Part shown: positions 25,321 to 38,321 of the stretch, piece by piece
Numbering within the stretch: position 1 is the first letter of the stretch
Layout: each line of letters begins with the position of its first letter
NCBI GenBank assembly: GCA_951213105.1
Contig: OX578137.1
Location: 82,196,679-82,260,678 of the forward strand
Origin: Amaurobius ferox
Taxonomy: Eukaryota > Arthropoda > Arachnida > Araneae > Amaurobiidae
Direction of reading: 5' to 3'
DNA length: 64,000 nt
The notes under the pieces: generated by a model
Told to the model about the DNA's origin: nothing
The model's input: only the letters and a program-made list of their open reading frames with translations
Databases searched by the model: none
Translations under genes and position numbers: made by a program

Positions 25321-25351
25321 GTATGCATGTATATATATATATATATATATA
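25130..25351. repeat. (TA)n with recurring GTATGCATGT units
   Basis: GTATGCATGT recurs at about 25169, 25255 and 25321, with TAAATA interruptions, giving a higher-order repeat of roughly 65-85 bp. Confidence 0.95.
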
Positions 25352-25640
25352 AGATTCAAATAAAAGAGGGAAACGACCAATTGCATAGCATAAATGGCAG
25401 AGGTGGATTGTGACACCTCTTTCCCGGTTAGAAGCGTGCTTTTAAGCCCGGGCGACACTCCCGGAACCAATGCCATGCAGTGGTCCATCTTCCGGATATG
25501 TGTGAAGTCAAAGGCACCGAAAAAAATGCGAAGCAAATCATTTAGAAGCGACCACAAGACCAGAAACGACTTCAGGACTAGAAGCGACCATTGCAAGACT
25601 TTAGAAGCGACCATTGCAAGAGAAATGGATGGAATGTAAT
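25352..25640 (+). mobile_element. Naiad pseudo-LTR fragment
   Basis: Follows (TA)n directly. Contains the conserved core (25392-25478), then AAGTCAAAGGCACCGAAAA and about three tandem ~20-nt units based on AGAAGCGACCATTGCAAGA (25545-25625). It represents a subfamily distinct from the 11.6 and 61.9 kb copies. Confidence 0.65.
25392..25478 (+). other. Conserved structured core of pseudo-LTR (copy 5)
   Basis: Closing stem ATGGCA/TGCCAT, hairpin AGAGGTG-GATTGTGA-CACCTCT (7 perfect pairs), hairpin AAGC-GT-GCTT, then CGACACTCCCGGAACC. The best-paired copy for the first hairpin. Confidence 0.65.
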
Positions 25641-26960
25641 CCGTATGAAGTGCATGTTGACGCTTAAATCAGAAATCTGTTATCAACGTGCACCAGGGTG
25701 CGCTCATGCGCAATGGTCCTACTAAGAATTTAAAGTGTTACTGCAAACATCCGCTATATCTCTAAAGTATGCTTTTTTTTTTTTTAATGTTTGAAATTTA
25801 TTATAAATTTCAAACATTTTCAACATATGATTTAAATTTATTGGTCAGAAAATGTTTACAATTTAGGGCAAAATAACATAGTATATATGAATTTCTAATC
25901 ACGCATTTTTAAGTTGAACATGCCGCATTATACGTAGAGATTCCACTATGAAAGATGTTAAAAATTAAATAATCTACTGATAAGAAAAATTGAACGAATA
26001 ACTTTGTCATAATTTATTGTTTCTGATATTCATTTCAGTAATATTTCATGGAATTTTAATTTTGTCTTATCAAATATTTTGATGCTGTCTTTCATAGTGA
26101 GTTGTGTCGTAAAGTAAGTTTTTGAACTTAATCTAAGACAATATTATGTGTTTTGATGTCAGGTTGGCGTTGTTTTAACTTACATAATTATTTTATATTG
26201 TGTTTTCGGTTTCATAGATCATTCAAAAACCATTCGGTAGCCAAGAAGCCTAAAACTTTGTACATTTATACTATCTACCGCGAAACAAAAACACACTCAG
26301 GCAGAATTTTGGTTTCCTCATCTGACAGCGGGAAAATGTATTTTTTTACCTTTACATATCTTCTTGAAACATTCTTTTAACCTAAAAGACTTAATATTTG
26401 TGCATTTATAGTAGCATATCTTATTCAGAGATTAACTATGCTGGATTTTTTATTTCCCCACATGGAAGTGAAGAAAATGTCATAGGTCCACCAGAATCAT
26501 CCAGTAACTTAGAAGGCTAAACAAAGTATCATAAACGAGAAATATTTTAATGGGGGCCATTTTTTAGCTCCACTGAGATGGACAAAATGGGGGAATCTAA
26601 ATGTAATTTTAGATCCTCCTGAAGCCCACACTAATCTAGAATTCAGAAACTTGTAATAAAATTGTAATAAAAGAAGAAGTTGTAATAAAATGTGTGTTTG
26701 ATCAACTGTATGGATGTATAGACGATCAGATGGGGAGTGTTAAATTGCCTTCTATCACCAGCGCATTACAGTTTACATTCGTTTAAGCATTCCTGGTTTA
26801 TTTAATGTTAGTTTTTGTATTCGTAATTTTTACATTTACAAAAACATTATAATTTTTAGAAGATTAACGAGAGCGACGCATTTTGGCGAAAGTAAAAATT
26901 CGAAGTTTTTTTCTGACCTCATTTAATTCTGTATTCGATGAACGACAATATTCTCCAGTA
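25641..26960. other. No gene; one small palindrome
   Basis: AT-rich. At 25790-25818 TGTTTGAAATTTAT/ATAAATTTCAAACA forms a 14-bp-arm palindrome. Nothing else recognised. Confidence 0.5.
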
Positions 26961-28440
26961 AGTAATTCTTACTTCCAATATTTATAAAAGATGAGATATA
27001 ACAAAATACACAAATGAATAATATTGATAAGAGGTATTGATTGCACAATATTTGAAACCCCTCTCAGTTGAATTCCTACAAGGAATACTACTTGCGACAT
27101 TGTAATGAGAAATATGCGCGATTCTAATATTTTAAATTTTAATATACTATAGAATAGTTCACTGTAAAAAAAAAGAAAAGAAGCCAGAATTATAAGCAAT
27201 GCATTTTACAATACATCGAACACTGTGTCCAGTCAGTCAGATGCCATAGTTGACGTTAAAACAAAGCTAAATATATTTGTGTATCATAAAATATGCCACC
27301 CACGAAAAACAAGCACCAAATTTTAGCTGACAAGACTTATTCCAGGCAGTTACAATTTAGTGGCTCTTTAGCCAATGAGAGCAGAGTTATGGGATAACGC
27401 CAACCAATAGGTCAAAAGTCTCCAGAGCAGGACATTGAAGAGAGAGCAACAAATGTGGCAAAAAGTTACACGTAAATATACTCTCAAAAATTTCTTGAGA
27501 CGCACGGTCGCAAAAGGTGGCAGAAAAAAGAAAGTGATAAATTTAGTGATGCAAAATAATCTGAACCTGCTCGCGCATTGACCCTAGTCCCAGACCAAGA
27601 ATGCCTATTATTCAATCGTATGATGCTAACAGGTATGACAGGTGCATGTGATATCTACCTTTCTGTTCAATGCTATTATATTACTAAAAAGAAAGAATAT
27701 ATGGAATGGGGTTTATTTCTACCCCACCTGTACACCTTACCAATGGAAATTGATGATTTTTCGAAAAATGTATAATACACCCATGGATACACATTATTAA
27801 CAGTTCAGGTAATAATGATACAGTTATAATAATGCTTAGTTATATGATTGTTTTTAATTCTTCTTCAAACATTATTTTAATTATGTAATGCCAAGTATTA
27901 GCTTTCATAAGGGAAAACAATTTGATTTAAATTTATCTGGTTTGGAATTTTTCTAGCTTCTGTCAGGAAGTCGAACTTCTACTTTATGTGAACTACTAGA
28001 ATTATAATGTCTGTGATTTTAACAATAGAAAATGCTTGCAATCATTGTTATTTACATAAAAATATAACTTTCATGTAACAGCTTCTGCAAAAAATATTGT
28101 TGAAATTTTGTCAATCAACAAGTTTCAAAAGGACCTATGGATCTATATTTGTGATGGTAAAATTTTACAATAAAATCTCTAGTAAGTAGACACACCTATG
28201 TGTTAAATCCAGCCTTTTAGAACGTGCTTCTGGAGATGTAGTTTTAAAATAACTTTCACCACTTCTATCATTTTAGTAAGAGTTGTAAGTTCTTCAAAAG
28301 GACTTCAAAGTATTATTTGTTTAATTATTTTAATCATCACAACAAAATTATCATTTATATTTTTAATTAAACATATATAATCAAAACAATGTAATAAAAT
28401 TACCATTTATATGTTACCATTTCCATTTATTACCATTAAT
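26961..28440. other. No gene; possible CCAAT motifs near 27374-27405
   Basis: Mostly AT-rich. Around 27374-27405 AGCCAATGAGAG and AACCAATAGGTC occur 30 nt apart in a less AT-rich patch, but no TATA box or downstream frame supports a promoter. A 65-codon frame at 27578-27775 is unrecognised. Confidence 0.4.
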
Positions 28441-29150
28441 GTACACTCATGTCCGAAAGTTAAGCATAATTAGTAAAATGCTAAAAATTCGGAGTTAATA
28501 TGGATACAGTGATTCACAATCAGATTGTGGAGAATCGTGGGACGAAGGTAAATCATTCTGCATATGTAAAACCGTTCAGTCGACGATAACATACGTAAAG
28601 CACAAGCGCACGTCGGACGAGTATAAAACATCTTCGAGCGGTACGGCCAGTTCAGGCAGAATTTAGTAATTGCTGCGGTACGGAATGTTGTTAACAATCA
28701 AAAAGGACGAAATTTGTCATGAAGATAACAATTGGACATGTTTTTGAAGGGACGAATTATTGGAATGCTTTAATCCGGTCGATCCCAAACCAAAGCGTCT
28801 CGAATTCTCAATGTGCCACAATGTGTGATCTACAAACTGTGACATAGGTTACAAACCACTGGAGATGTTACTCGACGACTAGTACCAGGTCGGCCAAGGG
28901 TAACACCCATTCAACAAGATCGATAATGGTGATAACTGCTTGACGTCAAAGGAACCGTTCTGCCAGACAACTGAGTTCAGCCCAAAAGTACTCCAGCGGT
29001 ATGATAGCGAAACGGCAGAGCAACAATAAAAATGTACGTACCGATTATGTTTGTCAAAATATCGAGTCCTTTTTCTCAAAAATGTTTACGATTACAAAAC
29101 GGCCTCACAGTGAACCCTTCTGCAGCACGTCGCAAATTAATAATTAGCTA
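28441..29150 (+). pseudogene. Tc1-like transposase, N-terminal remnant
   Basis: Plus-strand remnant of the DNA-binding half of a Tc1-like transposase. Readable pieces across frames: a helix-turn-helix-like segment before 28850, TTGDVTRRLVPGRPRVT (the linker with a GRPR motif), ITARRQRNRSARQLSS-like sequence, and a run near RNGRATIKMYVPIMFV. At least three stops and several frameshifts. It starts near ACTCATGTCCGAAAGTTAAG, which may be a decayed terminal inverted repeat. The catalytic domain is missing. Confidence 0.7.
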
Positions 29151-29442
29151 GGAAGGTATCTACGTAATTATATTCTTGCTCATAATTGTGTGTTAAATAA
29201 ATATTAATTTAAAATTTGGCGCTTGAAAACTGTTTTCTAAGTTATTATCGAAACAGTATATTTTATCCTGGTTGGTTTATGCCCCAGGGGCTAAAGATTA
29301 TCTCCACTATCACTCCGAACAGGTCTTTAGTTTAACTGGAAAAAGAAGAAATCCATATAAATATAACTTTTCTTGCAAAAATTCGTAAATAGTGATTTTA
29401 TAGAACATTATTTTTTAAAATTATTTACTTAAAAAAAATAAA

Positions 29443-29912
29443 GTTAGTACTTGATAATAATCAGATTAATGTACATATATATGACTATCCACAAATACTA
29501 TTTTGTAAATTTATACTACTATAAATCATTGAGCAAGGAAATGCACGTAAAGACTATTCATAAGTATGGAGCCACATCAATTTATAAATCTTCAGCATTT
29601 ATTTGGAACCACCGTGAGAGTTCTTAAGGAGAAGAAACGTACGTGAAATGTTGTGATACAGTAAGTTCTTGGTAAAAAGCTATTAAGAGGTTGTTCATAC
29701 TAGGTTTTATTTATTCTTCTCCTTAAGAACTCTCACGGTGGTTCCAAATAAATGCTGAAGATTTATAAATTGATGTGGCTCCATACTTATGAATAGTTTT
29801 TCCTTTACGTGCATTTCCTTGCTCAATGATTTATAGTAGTATGAATTTACAAAATAGTATTTGTGGATAGTCATATATATGTACATTAATCTGATTATTA
29901 TCAAGTACTAAC
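29443..29912. repeat. Large inverted repeat, 194/199 bp arms
   Basis: Left arm 29443-29636 (GTTAGTACTTGATAATAATC .. CCTTAAG..GAAGAA inward) and right arm 29714-29912 are reverse complements at about 97% by eye, with a 77-bp spacer. Sequence outside the right arm repeats the terminal motif (TTGATAATAATCAGATAAC at 29913-29931). It contains no pseudo-LTR core, so it is distinct from the other fold-backs. A fold-back (MITE-like) element or a recent inverted duplication would both fit. Confidence 0.9.
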
Positions 29913-29934
29913 TTGATAATAATCAGATAACATG

Positions 29935-30914
29935 ATAATAACAGGGCCATAAAGTTGTTCACTGACTATTCAATACTTTATAACATGGTACCTTACAATA
30001 TGCACCACAGCAACTCATTTTAATGTTTAAACGTGACAGCTGTTTGATATAAATTAGATGGAGTTTTAATGGTAATGCATCTCGAGGCACCACTTATTAC
30101 TTAAACCGATTCCCAGGATCATGCAAGAAAGTGGCAAACATTGAAAATCAATATGATGTGGTTAGAATAATTAGTATTACATTTATGGGAAGTACAGTGA
30201 TAACAATTTACGTTGTATTGTTTATCCAATGCGGAACATCGACTGTGAATTTAGCATAGAAAAAGTGAGAGTTTATTTGGAAAATTGAATTTACAGTTAG
30301 TATTGTGAGACCAAGAGACACGATATGCAATTTTTGGTGTTTATCACGAAATAAAGCGCAAAATTTCAGTCTCCATTGTATGGCAGTCTTGGCCCGGACG
30401 GTTATGACTCCAATAAATACACTTTCTACAAATTGCAGGTGTGGTTGGGGCAAAATATACTTAGTCCAAGACTTAACCCAATCTTCATTGGAAACTGAAA
30501 GAATCAATATTACAAAGATACGACATCGCACCGAGGAGCATTCAATGAGAGGAATAAGGAGGGTGTATCTGAACCCCAGGTCAAATGATGCGGCGGCAAT
30601 GAGGAAAGTCAATGAATAAAAAAATGATAATCAGGAGTTGAAGAGAGAGACAGTAATGATTTTAAGCAGTGTTATTCAAAAAGAGTCGTTATTCATTTGA
30701 GTATTGAGAATATTATAGAAAATGACGAATTATAACTCAAAATGTCAGAAAAAGAATAGGAAAAGATAATAGTCATGCTGAGCAACATACCCGAAATACA
30801 GAGATATGTGCCAATCTTCATGTATGTTAGATCATTTTTTTATCTTTGGAATAAGATTCAAAAGTTCTGGTCACACACGGTGCTAAGTCTCCTTCTTAAG
30901 TGTTTTTCACAACA
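29935..30914. other. Unidentified, coding-like patch 30208-30619
   Basis: Both strands are open here: 134 codons on minus (segments NEDWVKSWTKYILPQ, AKTAIQWRLKFCALF) and 104 on plus (CGWGKIYLVQDLTQ, IRHRTEEHSMRGIRR). GC is higher than in the flanks. I do not recognise either peptide, and no splice or promoter evidence was seen. It could be a decayed transposon or captured exon. Confidence 0.3.
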
Positions 30915-31800
30915 TTTTTGTACTTATTAGTGCTTCAAATATTGTGCTTATTAGTCATTTAAATATTTGTGCTTAAATGTGCTTCAAACAAATGCATTAG
31001 TTTTCCAGAAATATGGCCTCATTCATGTATCCAGGGTATACACCCTCTTCCAGAGAATATGTTGTAACATTATCTGCATTTCATACTTCCTGTTAAAGAT
31101 AATATAGCGATTCGTAAGTCGAAAACTGTTACACGTCAACATGCAATTTAATGCAGAGGAACATACTACGTAACATCTAAAAAAAATAAAATAACTAGCA
31201 ATAAAATTATCCTTGCTAAAGAGATAAATTTTAATATATTTCATGCAATCACGTTCAATGTCATCTTTTACCTTTCGTGATAAACTTGAATTAGATTCTT
31301 GTACTTCCTGAAAAAGGATGTATTAAGATAGTTGCCTATCGATCATTGTGAAAGCAAAACATTTTGATCCATTGTAAAGCTAAATTACAAGTCCCTTCTG
31401 TTTAAGATTATATGTGTCATTGATGTATAAAAAGAATCGTGGTGTAATGTATTGGATGCAGTTACATTATGTAGTATTAAATCTATTTTAAGTTCACTGG
31501 GCGTATATTTTGGAGGAAAGATTAAAAAATTTTCGCTTTTAAAATGTTTATGAAACAACCATAATTTAAAGGGTACTTATGAACGAGTTTCGCATATGAT
31601 AATGTTATGGCTACTATACAAGCGAATTAAATCTTGTGTATTGATTTCAATCGAGAAATTCGTAATATTTTATGCTGAAATGTGATTTAGATATATACTC
31701 AAAATTTGTAGGCATTTTAAAGGAGTTTTTTTTATTTATTTACATTCATTTAGAAAAACTGATAGTAAATTTAGTTATAAAATACGCCTTTAGTGCATTA
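30915..31800 (+). repeat. Family F duplicated segment, copy 1
   Basis: Matches 32413-33250 in order and orientation: AAAGATAATATAGCGATTCG, AAAACTGTTACACGTCAA, CATCTTTTACCTTTCGTGAT, AACATTTTGATCCATTGTAA, GAAACAACCATAAT, ACTCAAAATTTGTAGGCATT. The copies lie ~1.5 kb apart, suggesting an old tandem or segmental duplication or two insertions. Confidence 0.75.
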
Positions 31801-31872
31801 AAGATAGACAAAAAATTGCAAAATATGATGCGGTTTGACTTTGATCAAGGAAGAACTGGCACTATGAGAGTG
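31794..31872 (+). other. Candidate small exon, unknown
   Basis: CCTTTAG precedes and G|GTAAGAA follows a 79-nt segment open in one frame (reading KIDKKLQNMMRFDFDQGRTG in part), with higher GC than the flanks. The pyrimidine tract is weak. Lies at the point where the two family F copies stop matching. Confidence 0.2.
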
Positions 31873-32255
31873 GTAAGAATGTTGGGAAACGTTACCTCAA
31901 TTATTTATTTAATAATCTAAATGGACAGACAAGAGATCCAAATATATATTATAGTAATTTATATAATTGAACATTAAAATTGAATTAAACTTAGTAAAAT
32001 ATTATTTATAGTTACGAACATGTAGAATGTCTTCACTGCAGCTCTTTTGAGAACCAAAAGAAAAAATACTGCCTTTAGAATCGGCCATTCCTATTGAATC
32101 AACGTAGGATTTCCAGATATAAGCACTCAAGGCAAGAGGTGCCATATTTAGCAATTTATCGAGAACTTGGATATTTTCTTTAATGTAATAGATCGTTCAC
32201 GAATTAACGAATATTCTAGGCGATACGAACATCTTGTGGAAGTTCCTACTAAGAG

Positions 32256-32295
32256 TATATAAAAGGAGACATATCTTAGTCTGAGAGTTGTTCAC
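32256..32295 (+). promoter_or_regulatory. Candidate TATA-box core promoter
   Basis: TATATAAAAGG at 32256-32266 is followed about 25 nt later by an initiator-like TTAGTCTGAG and then TTGTTCACGTGG. Spacing fits an arthropod TATA-Inr promoter or an LTR promoter. No reading frame follows, so any transcript would be non-coding or part of a decayed element. Confidence 0.35.
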
Positions 32296-32412
32296 GTGGT
32301 ACGAGATACATTGAGTTGATACATCTGCTATTTTTTTAATTAACTGAGCATTTATTTACTGTTTTAATGTATCTGACAGCTGTTTAGTGAGCTATTCAAT
32401 GCATATAGCTCA

Positions 32413-33250
32413 TGTTTGTGTTTATTAGTACTTCAAATAAAGGCATTAGTTATCAAGAAATTTGGCTTCAGTCTTGTAAATGAGAATACGCTCATGATTT
32501 TAGAGGATACATTGTAACATTATTTGCACTTAATACTTTCTGTTAAAGATAATATAGCAATCGTAAGTTGAAAACTGTTACACGTCAAAATGCAATTTAA
32601 TGCAAAGGAACATACTACATAACATTTAATAAAATTAGAATAACTAGCAATACAATTAACCCTGCTAAAGAAATAAATTTTAATCTCTTCCATACAATCA
32701 TGTTCAATGTCATCTTTTACCTTTCGTGATAAACTTGAATTAGATTCTTGTACTTCCTACAAAAGGAAGTTTTAAGATAGTTGCCTTTCGATCATTGTGA
32801 AAGTAAAACATTTTGATCCATTGTAAAGCTAAATTACAAGTCCCTTCTGTTTAATATTATATTTGTTCTTGATGTATTAAAGTGTTCGTGATGCAGTGTA
32901 TTAGATGAAGGTACATTCTGTAGTATTGCATTTATGTTAAGATCACTGGGCGTATATATTGCGGAAAATATTCAAAAGTTTTCATTTTTAAAACTTTCAT
33001 GAAACAACCATAATATAAAAGTACTTGTGAACCAGTTTGTATTTGATAAAGCTATAACGACTAAACAAGTGAATTAAAATTGTTGTAATTATTTCAGTCT
33101 ATTCAAGTTATAATATTTAATGCTGAAGTGTTTTTGAAATAAACTCAAAATTTGTAGACATTTTGAAAGGATAATTATCTAGTTATTTACATTCAATAAG
33201 AAAAACTATTTGTAAATTTAGTGTTAAATAAACACGTCGTTATTTTATTA
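32413..33250 (+). repeat. Family F duplicated segment, copy 2
   Basis: See 30915-31800. About 85% similar by eye, with small indels. Confidence 0.75.
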
Positions 33251-33483
33251 AAATAATATGGAAATTTTAAAACCATTTACTGGCACAAAATATACTTCTC
33301 CAGGAAAAACCAGACAAAATAAACCCTCCAGCAAGAACATTATAATATCTAATTTACATTTGATAAGAGTGCATTTGATAATGTGCTGCTCTTTTTATCA
33401 CGGCTAAGGCCCGTCTTTGTCCTAAAAATGATTGATATATTTATTTATTTTGTTTTCAGCTGGATTACAGCTGGATGCTAACA

Positions 33484-34292
33484 GGTAGGTAAGCACATGA
33501 CTTTCACTGCAAACTCATATTCACGTACTCTTTATTTCTTCAATAATTCGTTATATTGAGTTTAATTGCACAAAATAACACCCATAATCATTAAAAATTA
33601 CACTGAATTTTCACTTTTAATTCAATTGTTGTTCTTATTTGGTAACTGGACTTATTTTCAAAGGTGGCGTAGTGAAAATACGAAAAAAACTAAAGTATGT
33701 CTAAAACGGCTACACCTAGAGTAATGGGGTTGATCTTATTCTTTTCATCGTTACAAATTACGTATCAAACAAGCATTTAATTGATATATATGAACATACA
33801 TAGTTCTTTATTTTAGATTTTGACGATCTTTGCGGGCCATTTCGCAAAAACTAAACAGGTTATTTTTCTTCCTAATCGTACTAAAATCTAATCAGCACCA
33901 GGTTAATCCACAAGTGACTTATATACCAAATTGTGTAAAATTTTATTTATTAGTTTTTCAGCTAGAGTGGCTACCGGCAATTTTTGAGAGACTTTTCGCC
34001 AAAAAAGGCAGGTTCTTCAATTCCCAATCGTACCCAAAACTAATCAGCACCAGAGTCATACACAAGTGACTTACCTACCGAATTTTATTTAATTTGATCC
34101 ACTAGTTTTTGAGCTAGAGTGGATCCATACATTGCACAGATGGAGAAAGACACACACATACGTCACGCTAAAAATATTTTTTTTCGTATCCTGGAGGTCC
34201 CAAAACGTGGAGATCCGTCGAAAACTCGAGTTGCGAGTTTCGGTATGATTCCAATACTTACCCTACACATTAACATGTAATGCAGGGAAAGC
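33484..34292 (+). mobile_element. Family B dispersed element
   Basis: Head degraded (GGTAAGCACATGACTTTCAC), interior repeats of the GGCCATTTCGCAAAAA..TAATCAGCACCAG unit, ACACACACATACGTCACGCT, and 3' end TACCCTACACATTAACATGTAATGCAGGGAAAG, interrupted hairpin intact. Confidence 0.75.
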
Positions 34293-34802
34293 AAAAATGT
34301 CCCACATTGTTAAGATTATGAGGCACCAAAGAAAAAAAAAAACGTGAATATATTATATATGATACGTAGCTAACTCTTTTAGTTTTAAGGATATAAAAAT
34401 ATCCATGTTATTAACTCTTGTATAACGGTTAGTAACGCCATCTTATTTATAGCGCAGCAGTTTCAGAGTACATATATTGCACATGATAACTGTAATTCAT
34501 AAGAGTAGGAAGTACATTAAAGCTCATTATTGTGAATTGTGAACATATAACTTCTGAGAAAATCTAATATAACAGAAGTAATCATATGGTGAAATGTCTC
34601 GTAGAATGTAATCTCCGGTTAGTGACAGGAGAAAATTTTCAATGTTTGCTGAAGAGCAGCAATATCCAATGAGAAATCTTTTTACTTGAATTTTCTTATT
34701 CGTATGTTATGAGATGTTTATTCTGATACTAACATAATCGACCGCATCTATGATCCCTGTTCTAGCTCTGGATTGCATTGCCATATAAGTATAAAATGAC
34801 TA
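34293..34802. other. No recognisable feature
   Basis: Mixed AT-rich sequence. Nothing identified. Confidence 0.5.
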
Positions 34803-35705
34803 TTACTTTTCTTATAAACATATAGTATAAGGAAAGTATTGTGATGCGATCGAAAAGTCGAATTCGAGTTTTCGACGGGAGAGCACTTTTCAAGCATCCC
34901 TGATCACGAATCGAACATTTCTGAGGTAATGTATGTGTGTGTGTCAGTGAGACTGTGAAGACGATATCTCAAGAACGAATAGGGCGATTCGAATGAAATT
35001 TGGTACAAAAATCACAATCCATGAATAATGGAAGCCTATTATTTTAAAACACAATCGAATGTTCAGAATCCCCGTAAATTTTCGAGTGAAATGTTGAAAA
35101 AATCCTCAAAAAAGCAAAACATTTAAAAGGGTTGAAAATGTCTTATGCAAATTTTCCTTTGAAAACGATTGACATCAACTTTAGAATGCTAGCACGAACT
35201 GTTCCCGAGATATTTCACATTTTTCAAATAATTCAATCAAAAAAATCACATAAATTAAAAAAATGTATTAACTGTTGAGAAACATGTGTACTTTTCAGAT
35301 GTAATATCATGCGATAAATTTGGTGTCATCATTCTCATGGATCTAACTCGTTCCATTCATGAGGAAAGGTACTTTGAATAATACTTTTGTATTTGAAGGC
35401 CAATAGTTATTTATCTGCTGTTAAAATAATTTATTTCTCCGTCCATAACTCTTGGCAAGATTTTGACGACGAATTTAGCGGAATATCGCCATCTGGGCGA
35501 CATTTTGAAATCTTGGCAAATTAGCGAAAATCACGCCAAATGGATACAAATGACGCTAAATCAATAAAATTGACGACTAATTGAAGAAAATTCAATATCG
35601 TGGAAAGAATATAAGTATCTGCAATAAGAATAACATTTTTTTTAACTGTAAAAGTAGTAAATTCATTTCATTATATAAGGAAAGTCATGTGCTGCCCACA
35701 TCAGA
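34803..35705 (-). mobile_element. Family A dispersed element (short form), complete
   Basis: Reverse orientation. It begins with the 3' hairpin side (TTATAAACATATAGTATAAGG) and GAGTTTTCGACGGGAGAGCA, passes (GT)n, and ends at GTCATGTGCTGCCCACATCAGA followed by a T-run. Confidence 0.9.
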
Positions 35706-36832
35706 TTTTTTCTTCTTTTCAATCAATAGCGGTAAAAATGATTGAAATAAGAGTTAGCTATAAAAATAGTCGAATTATTTTATTTACTTTTAATCCAAAA
35801 TATATGTTCCTTTATTTATTGTTCATGGCAGAGTATTCTATAAATACAACTGAATATGTAATATCTAATATCTAATAACTGAGCATTTAATTACACTGTA
35901 TGTTAAAGGAAAAAATACTGGTCATAAATTCAACAATAATAGATAGCTTTTCTGGAGTATATCCAATACTATGAATCATATTGGTAAGATTATGATCTTA
36001 TCACCTACATTTTTATTCATGAGTTTTCATCGATCAATTGAAACATATCTCGATGTTCATCATTCTGATTAATGCATTACAGATAACCGTACTTTTTATC
36101 AGTATTTTTTTCATGTCTGAAAATGCGCATATAGAAATAATCTGTGATACCAAATGGTGCAATACAAAAACTTAATTATTTACTTCTCTTTATTAATAAA
36201 ATGTACAAACTGACGGAAACTATCAACTGTCTGAATTGTCAGATTTGGAATGGGCAAATTTAGACACTTTGCATTTAACTTAATTTAATTTGAATTTAAA
36301 GCAAGTAATAATCAATAATAGTTTGCTTACTTAATTCGTTCGTCGTTTGTGAAAACATAAATGATTTGAGGTATTTCTATGAATCAGCACTATATGAGAA
36401 TTTTAAAAATGTGAATATGTATAGCAAATTAATAATGTTATGTAATTGTACAATGTGTTGGTATTAGACTATGTTTTTTAAGATAAATATTTAAAAGAAG
36501 CGAAATATTGTACTTTCAAAATTGCAATGTAAGAAATAAAATATGATTTTCTAATACCAGTTATATATTGAGATCCTAATAAAATACTTTATGTTAGTAT
36601 GTTTTAGTTTTCTGAAATATCAATTAATATTCATTATTTCACACCCGTTTTTTTTTTAATATACTGTCAACGACTAGTTAAAATGGGATATATATTCTTA
36701 CAAATTTAAGTCAATAATTGCTAATATAAATAATACAATTGTAAGCCATAAATTTCAACAATTATCATTTAATTAATTTAAATTTGAAAAAAAGATGCTC
36801 CTTTTTAAATCAGTATTTTTACTTTCTTGATA
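35706..36832. other. No recognisable feature
   Basis: AT-rich, stop-dense sequence between two family A copies. Confidence 0.5.
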
Positions 36833-38321
36833 TACACAGTATAATATATAAGGTGTCACAGTATAATATATACTGTGACGGGATCGAAAATTCGAATTCG
36901 AGTTTTAGATGGAATACCACGTTTCAAGCATCCCTGAATAAGAATCAAACGTTTTTCAGAAGGTTTCTGTGTGTGTGTGTATATCAGTGAGTCTATGGGG
37001 ACGATATCTGGAGTACGATTGGAGCGATTCGAACTAAATTTGGTACACAGATTGCAATCTATGAATACTGAGAGCCTATTGTTTTTATACGCAATCGAAT
37101 GTTCAAAACAACCATAAATCTCTGAGTGAAATTTTGAAAAAATCCTTAGAAAACTAAAATCTTAATTAAAGTTACGTAAATAGTCATTCCTTATGTAAAT
37201 TTTCTTTGGAAAATGATTAACACAAATTTTAGTTCGTTCTCGAGATATTGTACATTAAAAAAATATCAAAAAATCATACAAAATAAAAGAAAAATACTAA
37301 CTATTGTGAATTATATTCAATTTTCATAAGTAACATCATGCGATAACTTTGGTGATATCATACTCATGAATCTAGCTCATTCCATTCATGAGAAAAGATT
37401 CTTCGATTAATACTATTGCATTGGACACCAATAATCATTTATATGCTATAGAATACCTTATTTATCCGTCCATAACGCTTAGAATGGAATGACGCCAACG
37501 TGGCGACTTTATTATTGCTAAATTCGAGAAAATGTTGCCATATTGATAAAATGGATAAAATTGATAATATTGTTGCCAAACTGATGAAAGTCCAATATTT
37601 TGGAAAGAACGCAAGAGTAGAACTATAAGAATAACCCATTTAACCGTCCGTTCATCTGTAACGCTTGGCGAAAAATTTAGCGATACGTCACCAAATTGTC
37701 AACTATTTTAAAATTTTAAATATTGTCAATATAACAAAAATATCGCCAAATTGATAAAATTGCCGCCAAATGGGAAGTCATGATTCGCAAATTCTAATAT
37801 CCGTCATATGATTTTCTTATAGTATACAAGCATTACTTCTAGTGTACTATGAGAAATGCTCTTCTTTCCATTTGTCTGTAACACTTGGTGATGCATTCGG
37901 CGAACTTTGCGAATCATTTAGCAAAGTATCTTCACTTTGGCTATATTTCGCCCCAGAGAGACAAAGATATCGTCAAAATTACAAATATGACGTCTAATTG
38001 ATGAATTAATTATTAAAATATTTTAATATATGGGCTATATCGCTTATTGAGGATGTAATCAATATTGATAATTGTTTATTCAGAGTTGCGCGAAATGTAA
38101 GTTAATTTGTATTTTTAAATAGTTTTACGTGTTGTCAATCGCCAAATGTACAATTCGCCAAATGTACAATTGTACAAATGTACAATTGTACCAAATGTAC
38201 AAATCGCCAAATGTACAATTTAAAGATTAAACACAGTATTGGGTAATTTATACATAACTTTTTGAAAAAGTAGTAAATTCATTGCATTATATAAGGGAAT
38301 TCATGTACGGCCCACAACAGA
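36833..38321 (-). mobile_element. Family A dispersed element (long form with tandem units)
   Basis: Reverse orientation, about 1.5 kb. The 3' hairpin is rearranged (GTGTCACAGTATAATATATACTGTGAC forms its own palindrome at 36851-36880). The interior carries about three ~190-nt units, each starting CCGTCCRTAACGCTTRG-like (near 37468, 37645, 37858) with CGCCAAATTGATAAAATTG blocks. The 5' end reads CATGTACGGCCCACAACAGA. Confidence 0.75.
38155..38222. repeat. Local tandem repeat of CAAATGTACAATTG
   Basis: About five imperfect units of CGCCAAATGTACAATT / CAAATGTACAATTGTA inside the family A copy. Confidence 0.85.

Noticed and set aside
27374..27405. Promoter with paired CCAAT boxes
   Set aside because: No TATA box, initiator or downstream frame; two CCAAT words in 30 nt can arise by chance.
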